DNA of 64,000 nt from Paenibacillus alba (GTDB taxonomy: Bacteria > Bacillota > Bacilli > Paenibacillales > NBRC-103111): NCBI RefSeq assembly GCF_013204855.1, contig NZ_JABMKZ010000005.1:305204-369203 (forward strand), given 5' to 3'. This document shows positions 44,176-53,515 of this stretch, in pieces. Under the pieces are notes generated by a model that saw only the letters and a list, made by a program, of their open reading frames with translations, was not told the origin of the DNA and searched no databases. Position numbers and translations under genes: made by a program. The first letter of the stretch is position 1. Each line of letters begins with the position of its first letter.

Positions 44176-46974
44176 TTGAAAAAAGTCGTAGGAGTATTGT
44201 TGGCAATCATCCTTTTTGCAAGCGCGTTGAACGTAAGTTTGAATGTTCGTGCGGCAGATCCGACTCTGGATGGTCATGGATTGCTGGGTGAATTTTTTAA
44301 GTGCGAGCCAAACCCTAACAACCGAGAGGATATTACGATATTTAATTTTGATAATAAGAAAGGAGAACGAGCTGTTGGAAATTTGAATGGCGATTCTTTT
44401 GCCAGTATTTTCAATCAATTTTCAGGAACATCTGATTATAATACAGCGCGTTTTACAGGTACGATTGTACCGAAATATACAGAAGATTATACGTTCCATA
44501 TGGTAGGGGATGATGGGTTCAGGCTGTGGATTAATGGCGAGAAGATCATTGATTTGTGGCAGCAAGTTTGGGACAAACCACAGGCAAGTGTTCCAGTGTC
44601 TTTGGAAGCAGGGAAACACTATGAGATCAAGGTTGAATATTTGCAAGGCTGGGGCGGTACTTGGCTGCGTATGGAATGGGAAAGCGCAAGCCAGTCCAAA
44701 GAAATCGTGCCAGAATCAGCGCTGTATCTACCGTCAGATCGCGTGATAATAACGAAAAAAGCGGATTTGACAGCAGAAATTCAAAAGATCGATTATTTAA
44801 CAGAAAATTTTGCCAATAAGGTTAATGAAAGCGCATTAAACAACTTGAAAGCAGCCAAGATAGCTGCCAAGCAATTGCTGGACACGGTGGATAGCAAACC
44901 AATTAGTGATCGAGATAAGGTGGATTTATTAATCGCTGAAATGAAAAACGTTTCCATTGCTCGTTCCGATTTTATGAAAGAAATGGGCGTCACGAGTTCA
45001 GCGGTATTTGACAAATTTAACAACCCTTTGTATCAAGGACAGGATCCTTTTGTCACGTATAAAGACGGATTTTATTATTTTGTTTCTTCTAGTAATTTGG
45101 ACTCGAACAATAAAGTGTATGTATCCAAATCGCGGACCCTGACGGATCAAGGCGAGAAGGTCATGGTATTTGATTCGCAGGGTACGCAAACTCGTATTTT
45201 TGCACCGGAAATCTTTTTCTTTGATGGCAAATGGTATATTTATTACTGTGCTGATCTGCAAGCTTATGGGTATAAGCATATGGCTACGGTTTTGGAATCC
45301 GTTACAGATGACCCGCAAGGGGGATATGTGGATAAAGGGGCTTTGTATGCAGGCGAAAATGGTGTATATAAACAAGCAAATGACTTTACGGTATTTGACT
45401 ATAAGGGCAAACTTTATGCCGTTTGGGGGACTTTAGGTTCAGGTGAACCGATTGGCCCAGCGATTGCTCCCATGGATAACCCGTATACGATCACGGCAGA
45501 TCGTTCTTTCTTGCCTGGTGGCGGAGGGGAAGGTCCCCGTGTCCTGCAAAAAGACGGGAAAGTGTTTATCACCATGTCGGAAGGTGACTATGCGTCAGAT
45601 GGTTATCGGTTATCGTATTTTATGAATATAGATGGGGATTTTCTGAACCCGAATTCTTGGACTCGCAAAAATGATGTTTTCGTTGCCACCAGTGATGTAT
45701 CCGGCCCTGCTAGAGCAGGCTTTGTCAAATCGGCAGATGGTAAGGAAGATTGGATGATTTATCATTCACGTGTTTATCAAGATACGGGCCGCAACTGGTG
45801 GCGGCAAGTTAATATTAAGAAATTTGCTTGGAATGCAGATGGAACGCCTAATTTTGGCACACCTGTTGCTCCGAATGTATGGCAGCCATTGCCTTCCGGC
45901 GATTTGGGGCAGGGGGACATGTATCAAGCAGAGGATGCGATTCTCTATGGGGATATTGCGAAAGACAAGGCTCACGCCAATTATCAAGGAACAGGCTATA
46001 TCAACTTGCCCAAAAAATCAGGTGCTGAAGCGAGTTTTGTCGTTAATGCGGCAAAAGACGGCGATTACATTGTAGGTGTGAGATATGCGTATGGGGAACA
46101 AGTGAACGGGGAATCCACCAACAATCCGACAACCCAATTGCCAGACAGAGCAAAAATCAATGTCTATGTGAATGGTGTACAGGCAAAAACAATTGCGCCT
46201 GATAAAACAGCAATCAGCTGGGATGAATGGTTTACTGCTTCTGAACGTTTAACCTTAAAAGCTGGTAAAAATGTCATTAGTTATCGCATTGATGATGATT
46301 GTATTGGCAATGTGAATTTGGACTATGTAACGATGTATAAAGCAGATGTACCGAATCCCATTGTTTCAACTGAGTTAACAGGGACTCTCACAGGCGTGCC
46401 TCAAATTCCATTAGGAACTGCGTTCACGGTTAAATATGGATTAACCCATGTATCGAGCAGTGTGGTCGATGCGATCTACGCTCAGGATCTTATATTGGAC
46501 TATGATCCCGATAAGCTTAGTTTGATATCAATCGAATCTTTGAAGGATGGACTGATGGTCGTTGATGTAAAGAAGGATGTACCGGGAAAAGTTCGGATTC
46601 TGCTTGTTAGTTTAGGTGCAAGTCATTCTATTACGACGGATGGCGAATTGCTTAAATTGAACTGGAAAGCTAACAAAGAGACAGCTCAGACAAGTATTAC
46701 GCTCTCGCGAGCACAAATAGCCAACTCCATGGGTGTGGAGAAACTACTAGCCCCTGTCACGTATCAGGTAAAAGTCACGGGCACTTCTGATGTGCCGGGA
46801 GATATGAACGCAGATGGCAAAGTGACCATTGGTGATCTCGCCATTGGAGCCGCCAACTATGGTGAAAATTGGGCGAGCCCAGACTGGAATTTGGTTCAGA
46901 AGATAGATTTCAACCATGATGGCATCATTGATATTGCTGATTTAGCGATCATCGCTAGAGCGATATTTCAATAA
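44176..46974 (+). CDS. Secreted GH43 enzyme with PA14, CBM, cohesin-like and dockerin modules
   Basis: 932 aa. Modules in order: signal peptide (1-26); PA14 (about 34-182); helical linker (about 190-275); five-bladed GH43 (about 280-570) with GQDPFV (catalytic base Asp), FAPEIFFFDGKWYIYY and GEGPRVLQ (acid Glu); CBM6/35-like (about 578-725); cohesin-like (about 730-871) with VDAIYAQDLILDYDPDKL; dockerin (about 873-932) with two repeats, DMNADGKVTIGDLAIGAANY and DFNHDGIIDIADLAIIARAI. GH43 enzymes are mainly arabinofuranosidases, arabinanases, xylosidases or galactanases. Carrying a cohesin-like and a dockerin module together could let it bind two partners. AGGAGG is 7 nt before the TTG start. 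It is the first gene of the locus. Confidence 0.88.
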   Translation: MKKVVGVLLAIILFASALNVSLNVRAADPTLDGHGLLGEFFKCEPNPNNREDITIFNFDNKKGERAVGNLNGDSFASIFNQFSGTSDYNTARFTGTIVPKYTEDYTFHMVGDDGFRLWINGEKIIDLWQQVWDKPQASVPVSLEAGKHYEIKVEYLQGWGGTWLRMEWESASQSKEIVPESALYLPSDRVIITKKADLTAEIQKIDYLTENFANKVNESALNNLKAAKIAAKQLLDTVDSKPISDRDKVDLLIAEMKNVSIARSDFMKEMGVTSSAVFDKFNNPLYQGQDPFVTYKDGFYYFVSSSNLDSNNKVYVSKSRTLTDQGEKVMVFDSQGTQTRIFAPEIFFFDGKWYIYYCADLQAYGYKHMATVLESVTDDPQGGYVDKGALYAGENGVYKQANDFTVFDYKGKLYAVWGTLGSGEPIGPAIAPMDNPYTITADRSFLPGGGGEGPRVLQKDGKVFITMSEGDYASDGYRLSYFMNIDGDFLNPNSWTRKNDVFVATSDVSGPARAGFVKSADGKEDWMIYHSRVYQDTGRNWWRQVNIKKFAWNADGTPNFGTPVAPNVWQPLPSGDLGQGDMYQAEDAILYGDIAKDKAHANYQGTGYINLPKKSGAEASFVVNAAKDGDYIVGVRYAYGEQVNGESTNNPTTQLPDRAKINVYVNGVQAKTIAPDKTAISWDEWFTASERLTLKAGKNVISYRIDDDCIGNVNLDYVTMYKADVPNPIVSTELTGTLTGVPQIPLGTAFTVKYGLTHVSSSVVDAIYAQDLILDYDPDKLSLISIESLKDGLMVVDVKKDVPGKVRILLVSLGASHSITTDGELLKLNWKANKETAQTSITLSRAQIANSMGVEKLLAPVTYQVKVTGTSDVPGDMNADGKVTIGDLAIGAANYGENWASPDWNLVQKIDFNHDGIIDIADLAIIARAIFQ

Positions 46975-47079
46975 GACAAACGAGGGCTTTCCCCAAGCAG
47001 CTTATCTACTTGTGGGATCGCCCCTTGTATGGATCATGAACATGACTACATTCTTAGGCAAGGGAAGGGGTATTTTAAT

Positions 47080-48111
47080 ATGCAAGTAAGAAAAATGTTG
47101 TCGTGCAGCTTGATTACGGCATTGGCTGCAGCGACAATTGTAACGGGAGCTTTAGCGGCAGCAGAGGACGTGCCTTCGTATTCGCTAACGATTCTTACCG
47201 ATAAGCCATCTAAAGGAGAAAACATTGAAGTTCTCATTAAGGGGCATCAGCTGAAGGATGTCTATGCGTATGAAATCAATTTGGACTTTAATCCAAAGCA
47301 GCTTAAATTGAAAGAAGCAATAACGGAAATTCCCGGATTTTCCATTCCTCCGATTGTGAAAGACAATCATATTCAGCTCGCACATACACATGTTGGCCGA
47401 ACGAAAGGAGACAATGGTGAACAGATTTTATATAAATTAAAATTTGAAGCTATTGACGATGGCGCGACTGAGCTGGCGATTGGCCATGTCAAATGGGTTG
47501 ACTCCGTTTTAGCCAGCACCGACCAAGAGTCAACTGCCAAAATGGCTGTGAACGTGAACGATTTGTTCCCATTCGATGACCTCGGTGATTTTGGCTGGGC
47601 GAAAGCGGCTATTGCCTTCTTGGCGGACAAAGGAATTGTAAATGGAACGGGTGAACGCATTTTCAGTCCGGAGCAGCCTGTCACGCGTGCTGATTTTGTG
47701 GTGCTTTTAACAAGAGCGCTGGAGCTTAAAGGTTCAAAGGGGGAGCGCTTTGACGATGTGGAGCAAGGCGTTTACTACGATGAAGCCCTGTCCGCAGCCA
47801 GAAGCTTAGGCATTGTGGAAGGAGATGCGACTAATCACTTCCATCCTAGATCATCGGTGACGCGAGAGGACATGATGACGCTTACGGCTCGCACTTTGAA
47901 AGCGCTGAATAAGCTGCCTGCAAGCAAAGGAACTTCTTTGGAGAGCACGTATTATGATGCTTCGGAAATATCGGATTATGCGCTCGCCAGTGTTACTGCG
48001 TTGGTAGAGTCAGGTTTGATACAAGGCTATGGCGATGGCATTCATCCCAAAGAAACAACGAACCGGGCCCAAGCGGCAATGTTGATTTATAACATGTTGA
48101 ATATGAAATAA
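47080..48111 (+). CDS. Cell-surface anchor with cohesin-like domain and three SLH repeats
   Basis: About 343 aa: signal peptide (1-27), one cohesin-like beta-sandwich (about 32-160) with YAYEINLDFNPKQLKLKEA and EQILYKLKFEA, then three SLH repeats (about 168-343), including GWAKAAIAFLADKGIVNG, VTRADFVVLLTRALE and ALVESGLIQGYGDG. SLH repeats bind pyruvylated secondary wall polysaccharide, so the cohesin would face outward and could capture dockerin-bearing enzymes. Layout matches the anchoring cohesin proteins of clostridial cellulosomes (OlpA-like), but it is much smaller than a scaffoldin. AAGGGG lies 9 nt before the ATG at 47080. It sits between two dockerin enzymes, which supports the role. 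Confidence 0.85.
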   Translation: MQVRKMLSCSLITALAAATIVTGALAAAEDVPSYSLTILTDKPSKGENIEVLIKGHQLKDVYAYEINLDFNPKQLKLKEAITEIPGFSIPPIVKDNHIQLAHTHVGRTKGDNGEQILYKLKFEAIDDGATELAIGHVKWVDSVLASTDQESTAKMAVNVNDLFPFDDLGDFGWAKAAIAFLADKGIVNGTGERIFSPEQPVTRADFVVLLTRALELKGSKGERFDDVEQGVYYDEALSAARSLGIVEGDATNHFHPRSSVTREDMMTLTARTLKALNKLPASKGTSLESTYYDASEISDYALASVTALVESGLIQGYGDGIHPKETTNRAQAAMLIYNMLNMK

Positions 48112-48121
48112 GCAAGGAGAG

Positions 48122-48170
48122 AGAAGAGGCCTGATCAGCAGAAATTGCGATCGTGCAGCTTCTTTTTTTT
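48122..48170 (+). terminator. Terminator after the SLH anchor
   Basis: An imperfect stem AGAAG...GATC with GATC...CTTCT is followed by eight Ts. It separates the GH43-anchor pair from the GH2 gene. Confidence 0.55.
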
Positions 48171-48347
48171 GAACAAAATTTCGATAATGCGGGTAACGAG
48201 CTTCCTGTTGCAGGTGTGAAATAGCGAAAAAACGTAAAAAAAAACGGATAAACCTAAATACTTGCTTTTGAAATTGATACATAATGTATCTGTAAACATC
48301 CCAAGTTTAGGATGAAAGGAGCTAATGCCGCTCATAAAAAAGATATT

Positions 48348-48361
48348 TGAAAGCGCTCTCC
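48348..48361 (+). promoter_or_regulatory. Candidate cre site before GH2
   Basis: TGAAAGCGCTCTCC matches the cre consensus except for the last base, 38 nt upstream of the GH2 start. It implies catabolite repression of the GH2 and downstream genes. Confidence 0.55.
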
Positions 48362-48398
48362 CATTTTATCAATATGTGATCAGGAGGCTGGAAAAAAG

Positions 48399-51300
48399 AT
48401 GAAGTTAAAGAAGACGTTAAGCCAGCTGCTCGTTGCAGCTTGCGCATTCGGCACGATTTCGACGGCTCCGATGTTGTCCATTCAAGCACAAGCTGCGGAA
48501 GCGGCAGCCGAGCCGGTCGTTCACGGCTTAAAGGGAGAGTACTACACCAATACGGGTTCTCCACAGTTTAACTTCGGTACGTTAAAGTCAACGGTTCTTG
48601 ACCCGAATTTGGATTTTGGTAATTTGGAACCAGCTTTTGGCATTTTGACTGGACAGCAGGATAATGTGAACGTCCGTTGGAGCGGGTTTATTGAACCCCA
48701 GTATTCAGAAAATTATACGTTCTCGATGATTGGAGATAACGGCTTCCGACTCTGGATCGACAATAAGCTGGTCATAGATCACTGGGTCAATGATTGGGAT
48801 AAGGAGCAGGTGGGAGCAGCAATCCCATTGATTGCCGGACAGAAATATGCAATCAAGGTTGAATATTTCGAGAATACGGGTGGCTCTAACTTGCACATGC
48901 GCTGGTCGAGTCCGTCCGTGCCTAAATCACCGGTACCGACTGAGGCTTTCACCCCGCCAAGCGGGTTCTCCTACGGGGGAAAAGTTTCTAAAGATGGCGC
49001 GACAGCCGAAGTGAAGTTAGATCAAGCTGCAGCGCAGCTGCCGGAAGGCTTCGCGAGTCACTTGAATGTCAAAGTGATGGGCACAGATTGGCCGATCGCA
49101 TCGGCAGCGCTCAAAGCTGGGGATAACACCACAATGGTGCTTACCTTCCAATATCCGGTGTACTCGAAGGATGTATGGCTTGTTAAAGCAAGCTATGACG
49201 GGCAAGGCGGATTGAAAGCTCAGGGCGGTGCAGTCATCCCAGCATTCGAAAAAATGTTGCAAAACGATTCTACTTTTCAAATTACGACGCCATGGGCTAG
49301 CCAAGTGGACAAAGATCATGTGCTTCCGGAATATCCTAGGCCTCAGCTCGTCCGCAATAAATGGCAGAATTTGAACGGGGAATGGGAATTCCAATCGGCC
49401 AAGGCAGGCGAGGCGCTGCCAAGCGGGAAAACACTAAAGGAGAAAATTGTTGTTCCTTTTGCCGCTGAATCGGTGCTTTCGGGCATTAAACACGTGGAGA
49501 ATCTCATGTGGTATAAGCGATCGTTTACGGTTCCGAGTGATTGGAGCGGTCAGCGAGTTATGTTGAATTTCGGTGCTGTTGATTATTTGGCAACGGTATA
49601 CGTCAACGGTGTGCAGGTCGGCACGCACAAAGGCGGTTATACATCGTTCAGCTTCGATATTACCGATCAATTACAAGCGGGCAATAATGAACTGATCGTT
49701 CATGTGCTGGATAATACCGATATGGGGGAAGATCAAGCTGTTGGCAAGCAAACCGTGAAGAAGCTGGGAGGCATCTGGTATACGTCCGTATCCGGTATTT
49801 GGCAAACGGTATGGATGGAGCCTGTTGCTCCGGTACATATTGAGAAGCTGGATATGACGCCTGATATTCAAAATCAAGTGCTGAAAGTAACCGTTCCCGC
49901 CGGGCCTGCCAGCAACTTAACGGTTGAAGCCGTGGCGCTGAAAGATGGTCAGGAAGCAGGGAGAATTAGCGGACCGGCTGGAACTGAGCTGCAGCTTCCA
50001 GTGGCAAATCCAAGACTTTGGACACCGGATGATCCATTCTTGTACGACTTGCAGGTTCGCTTGAAAAATGGGAATCAAGTCGTTGACCAAGTGAACAGCT
50101 ATTTCGGCATGAGGGAGATCAAGTTGGGGAAAGTCGATGGCGTTACGCGACCGCTGCTGAACGGCAAGTTCGTTTTCCAGATGGGGCCGCTCGATCAAGG
50201 CTTCTATCCAGATGGCATTTACACGGCACCAACCGAAGAAGCACTCAAATTTGATATTCAAACGGTCAAACGAATTGGTATGAATACAATCCGCAAGCAC
50301 ATTAAAGTCGAACCTGCCCGCTGGTATTATTGGGCGGATAAGCTGGGCGTCCTCGTCTGGCAGGATATGCCAAGCTTGGAGGATCGACAAGGCAATCATG
50401 GCGCGGATATTACGCAAGCGGCCAAAACACAGTGGCTGAAGGAATATAAAGAAATGGTCGATCAACTGCGAAGCGTGCCATCCATCATCGAATGGACAGT
50501 CTTTAATGAAGGCTGGGGCGAATTCGACTGGGGCGGACAGCAAACGAAGGATGCGGTTAATTATGTCAAAGGTCTTGATTCAACACGCTTAATCAATAAT
50601 GCCAGCGGTTGGGCAGATTCGGGAACAGGCGACCTTGTTGACATGCATGCCTACCCTGCTCCGAATTCACCGAAACCTACAGATACACGCGCTGCTGTTC
50701 TTGGTGAATACGGAGGTCTGGGGCTGCATACGCCGGGACATGAATGGAGTCCGCTCGTATTCTCATACCAAGAAATGAAAAGCAAAAAAGAAATTACGGA
50801 CAAATATATTGACTATATTAATCAATTAAAAAGTCTCAAAACAAACTCCGGTTTGAGTGCGGCGATCTATACACAGATTACCGATGTTGAATATGAAATC
50901 AACGGCTTGCTCTCTTACGACCGCAAGGTGGAGAAGCTCGATTTTGATCGCATCGCCAAAGCACATCGCGAGCTGATCGGTACGATAACAGCGGGCGATT
51001 TGTCCAGCAGTATTCAGGAAGCCGAGCAGTTCTATAGCAAGCTGATAGCGGGCGATAAGCCAGGTCAATATTCACAAGATGATCTGAATCAGTACAAGGG
51101 TGTGATCGAATCAGCTAAGCAAGTGCTCTTAGACAGTCATGCCACTGCCAGCGAATATCAGCAATCGCTCCTTAACTTAACGACTGGCAAGGAGAAAGTG
51201 TTTGCTGCGGTTCATGATCCGCTTCCGAAGGGATCAACGGTAGATGGCTTTGACAGCCCGACATTAAGCAGCAGTTGGAACATCTATCGGCCAAATAACG

Positions 51301-52640
51301 CGAATTGGAGTCTAGCCACGAATCCCGGGAAACTGACGATCCAGACACTTGCGGGCGACAGCTTTGGAAATTCGAATTCAATCAAGAATGTGTTTCTGCA
51401 AAATGCACCAAGCGGCGACTTCGTTATCACGACGAAGGTGAATGCTGAGGTAAGGAAAAACTTCCAGCAGGCGGGACTGCTTGTATGGCAGGATGAAGAT
51501 AACTATGTGAAGCTCGGACATGTGTGGGATACAGATGGCGCGACAGGTAAATCGTTGGAATCAGCTTTTGAGAAAAATGCCACCTACTCCAAAGCTGGCC
51601 ATATGGCCGTTCATCCCGGATTCGATACGTCCTACTTGCAAATTCGCAAGGTCGGCAATGTGTATACGACGTATTATTGGGACGGCGCGGGCTGGACACA
51701 AGCCGCAGATCCGGTTACTGTCCAACTAACGAATCTGAAAGTCGGATTCTATGCGTTCTCGGCAACGGATGGGACATCGATCCCCGCACAATTTGACTAC
51801 TTCTCCGTTGGTCCTATCCGTAATGACCCGACGTCATCTTTAACAGGACCAGCAACGATTGCGAGCGGGCAATCCTTCGACTCTACACTACGATTGGATA
51901 GTGTGACACAAAGTGTCTATGCTCAGGAGTTGACCGTTGCGTATGATGCGAATCAACTTGAATTTGTTTCGGCAGACAGCTTACAAGAAGGCGTGATCCT
52001 CATCGACAAGAAAGTAGAGCCAGGCACAATCCGTCTGATCACGGTTAATGTTAGTGGCTCCAGTGTAAATGGCGATTTGATCAAGCTTCACTGGAAAGCA
52101 AAGGCTGCTGGAGAGGATACAACAAGCCGGATTACGCTATCCAAGCTGATTCTAGCTAATGGCGTAGGCAACGAAACGGAGATAGAGGGAACTGCACAAA
52201 GCATTCGGATTGTGGCAAATGTGGATAAGGCTGCGCTGAATGCGCTCATCGCTCAGGCTCAAAGCAAGCATGACGCTGCCACCGAAGGATCATCGATTGG
52301 GCAGTATCCAGTTGGCTCCAAAGCAGCGCTGCAAGCAGCGATCGGCCAAGCAAGCATCGTCGCGAACAATGCGAATGCGACGAAGGCGCAAGTCGAGCAA
52401 GCGGTTACTGAACTGAATCAAGCGCTGCAAACGTTTAATCAATCGGTTGTTACCGCAGCGCCTGGAGACACCAATGGCGATGGCAAATTCTCAATCGGCG
52501 ATTTGGCGATTGTTGCAGCCGCTTATGGCAAAACATCCGCAGACGCAGATTGGGAGAAATACAAACAAGCCGATTTGAACAATGATGGTCGCGTTGACCT
52601 AATCGATTTGGCAACATTAGCTCGGCAGATTTTACAATAG
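48399..52640 (+). CDS. Secreted GH2 enzyme with PA14, cohesin-like, FIVAR and dockerin modules
   Basis: 1413 aa. Modules in order: signal peptide (1-33); PA14 (about 42-190); beta linker (190-305); GH2 sugar-binding, Ig and TIM-barrel domains (about 310-870) with acid/base Glu704 in VFNEGWGEF and nucleophile Glu770 in LGEYGGLG; a helical stretch; concanavalin-like domain (about 946-1140); cohesin-like (about 1143-1271) with VYAQELTVAYDANQLEF; FIVAR (about 1273-1350); dockerin (about 1355-1413) with DTNGDGKFSIGDLAIVAAAY and DLNNDGRVDLIDLATLARQI. Substrate could be a beta-galactoside, alpha-arabinopyranoside or beta-glucuronide; the family alone does not decide. A cre-like site lies upstream and a strong terminator follows. 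Confidence 0.88.
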   Translation: MKLKKTLSQLLVAACAFGTISTAPMLSIQAQAAEAAAEPVVHGLKGEYYTNTGSPQFNFGTLKSTVLDPNLDFGNLEPAFGILTGQQDNVNVRWSGFIEPQYSENYTFSMIGDNGFRLWIDNKLVIDHWVNDWDKEQVGAAIPLIAGQKYAIKVEYFENTGGSNLHMRWSSPSVPKSPVPTEAFTPPSGFSYGGKVSKDGATAEVKLDQAAAQLPEGFASHLNVKVMGTDWPIASAALKAGDNTTMVLTFQYPVYSKDVWLVKASYDGQGGLKAQGGAVIPAFEKMLQNDSTFQITTPWASQVDKDHVLPEYPRPQLVRNKWQNLNGEWEFQSAKAGEALPSGKTLKEKIVVPFAAESVLSGIKHVENLMWYKRSFTVPSDWSGQRVMLNFGAVDYLATVYVNGVQVGTHKGGYTSFSFDITDQLQAGNNELIVHVLDNTDMGEDQAVGKQTVKKLGGIWYTSVSGIWQTVWMEPVAPVHIEKLDMTPDIQNQVLKVTVPAGPASNLTVEAVALKDGQEAGRISGPAGTELQLPVANPRLWTPDDPFLYDLQVRLKNGNQVVDQVNSYFGMREIKLGKVDGVTRPLLNGKFVFQMGPLDQGFYPDGIYTAPTEEALKFDIQTVKRIGMNTIRKHIKVEPARWYYWADKLGVLVWQDMPSLEDRQGNHGADITQAAKTQWLKEYKEMVDQLRSVPSIIEWTVFNEGWGEFDWGGQQTKDAVNYVKGLDSTRLINNASGWADSGTGDLVDMHAYPAPNSPKPTDTRAAVLGEYGGLGLHTPGHEWSPLVFSYQEMKSKKEITDKYIDYINQLKSLKTNSGLSAAIYTQITDVEYEINGLLSYDRKVEKLDFDRIAKAHRELIGTITAGDLSSSIQEAEQFYSKLIAGDKPGQYSQDDLNQYKGVIESAKQVLLDSHATASEYQQSLLNLTTGKEKVFAAVHDPLPKGSTVDGFDSPTLSSSWNIYRPNNANWSLATNPGKLTIQTLAGDSFGNSNSIKNVFLQNAPSGDFVITTKVNAEVRKNFQQAGLLVWQDEDNYVKLGHVWDTDGATGKSLESAFEKNATYSKAGHMAVHPGFDTSYLQIRKVGNVYTTYYWDGAGWTQAADPVTVQLTNLKVGFYAFSATDGTSIPAQFDYFSVGPIRNDPTSSLTGPATIASGQSFDSTLRLDSVTQSVYAQELTVAYDANQLEFVSADSLQEGVILIDKKVEPGTIRLITVNVSGSSVNGDLIKLHWKAKAAGEDTTSRITLSKLILANGVGNETEIEGTAQSIRIVANVDKAALNALIAQAQSKHDAATEGSSIGQYPVGSKAALQAAIGQASIVANNANATKAQVEQAVTELNQALQTFNQSVVTAAPGDTNGDGKFSIGDLAIVAAAYGKTSADADWEKYKQADLNNDGRVDLIDLATLARQILQ

Positions 52641-52660
52641 ACATGCCTGGATAAAAGCTT

Positions 52661-52698
52661 GCCCAACCACAGAATGTATCGTGGCTGGGCTTCTTTTT
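52661..52698 (+). terminator. Rho-independent terminator after GH2
   Basis: GCCCAACCAC (52661-52670) pairs with GTGGCTGGGC (52681-52690) with one mismatch, then TTCTTTTTG. Confidence 0.85.
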
Positions 52699-52823
52699 GT
52701 GTGATCTTGAGCGTGAGGAATAAACTTTTGTCAGAATCGTGCAAAGTTTGGCCTAATCGCGTAAAGACGGGCTTTTTCCTTGCAGATATAATCAAAATAA
52801 ACAAAGCTCAGGGAGAGGTTCAA

Positions 52824-53414
52824 ATGAAAAAAATGATCAGCCTGATCGTTGGCATTCTCTTGCTTAGCAGCTTGCCGTTTTACTTGCACTTCTCGCATAA
52901 AACGACGGACCCCAGTCCTAAGGAAGGCCAGAGGCTGGATGTCCATAAGCTGGAAAGCATTGTGAATTTGGCCAGCTCGGTTGATAAGCCAGGCGTGAAT
53001 GATGTCAAGGCTCCTACTTTTACACTGAAAGCGTTGGATGGTTCGTATCATACGATTGGGGGCAAACGCGATAAACCGGTTGTCATCCATTTTTGGGCCA
53101 GTTGGTGCGAAGCTTGCTCGGTTGAGGTGGCGACTCTGAGGAAGCTGTACGGCCAGTACAAGAATCAGGTTGATTTCCTTGGCGTTAACGTATCGACTGA
53201 AGAAAAACCGGAAAACATCGAAAAGTTCGTCAAGCAAAACAATCTTACCTATCCGATCCTGTTGGATGAGCATAAACATGCCGCTGATCTGTATCAGCTT
53301 CACGCGCTGCCTACGGTTTTTCTTATCGACAAAGATGGCTTCGTGCTGGATACGTTTCATATGGTAGATCCGCTTGAATTGGAAGAGAAAATCAGACATC
53401 TAGCTGAGCCTTAA
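52824..53414 (+). CDS. TlpA/ResA-like thioredoxin-fold protein
   Basis: 196 aa. An N-terminal hydrophobic anchor (about 4-22) places the thioredoxin domain outside the membrane. FWASWCEACSVEVATLRKLY holds the redox pair Cys95-Glu-Ala-Cys98, and LHALPTVFLIDKDG holds the cis-Pro. Relatives reduce or exchange disulfides in exported proteins or deliver reducing power for cytochrome maturation. Its place between two large secreted enzymes, with its stop overlapping the next frame, suggests it helps fold or protect them. One target may be the GH127, whose active site needs free cysteines for zinc. GGGAGAGG precedes the ATG. Confidence 0.88.
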   Translation: MKKMISLIVGILLLSSLPFYLHFSHKTTDPSPKEGQRLDVHKLESIVNLASSVDKPGVNDVKAPTFTLKALDGSYHTIGGKRDKPVVIHFWASWCEACSVEVATLRKLYGQYKNQVDFLGVNVSTEEKPENIEKFVKQNNLTYPILLDEHKHAADLYQLHALPTVFLIDKDGFVLDTFHMVDPLELEEKIRHLAEP

Positions 53415-53515
53415 TGAGTCTCTGCAATTGTTCAGAAGGGAGGAGAGCGGTAGAAAGTGTGCGTTGTGTTGGAACAAGTAAGCCATCGAATTTTAAAGAG
53501 AAGAGGTGTCCTGAA

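Noticed and set aside
46984..47032. Imperfect hairpin between the GH43 and anchor genes as a terminator
   Set aside because: GGGC/GCCC arms pair only partly and no T run follows; read-through into the anchor gene is more likely.
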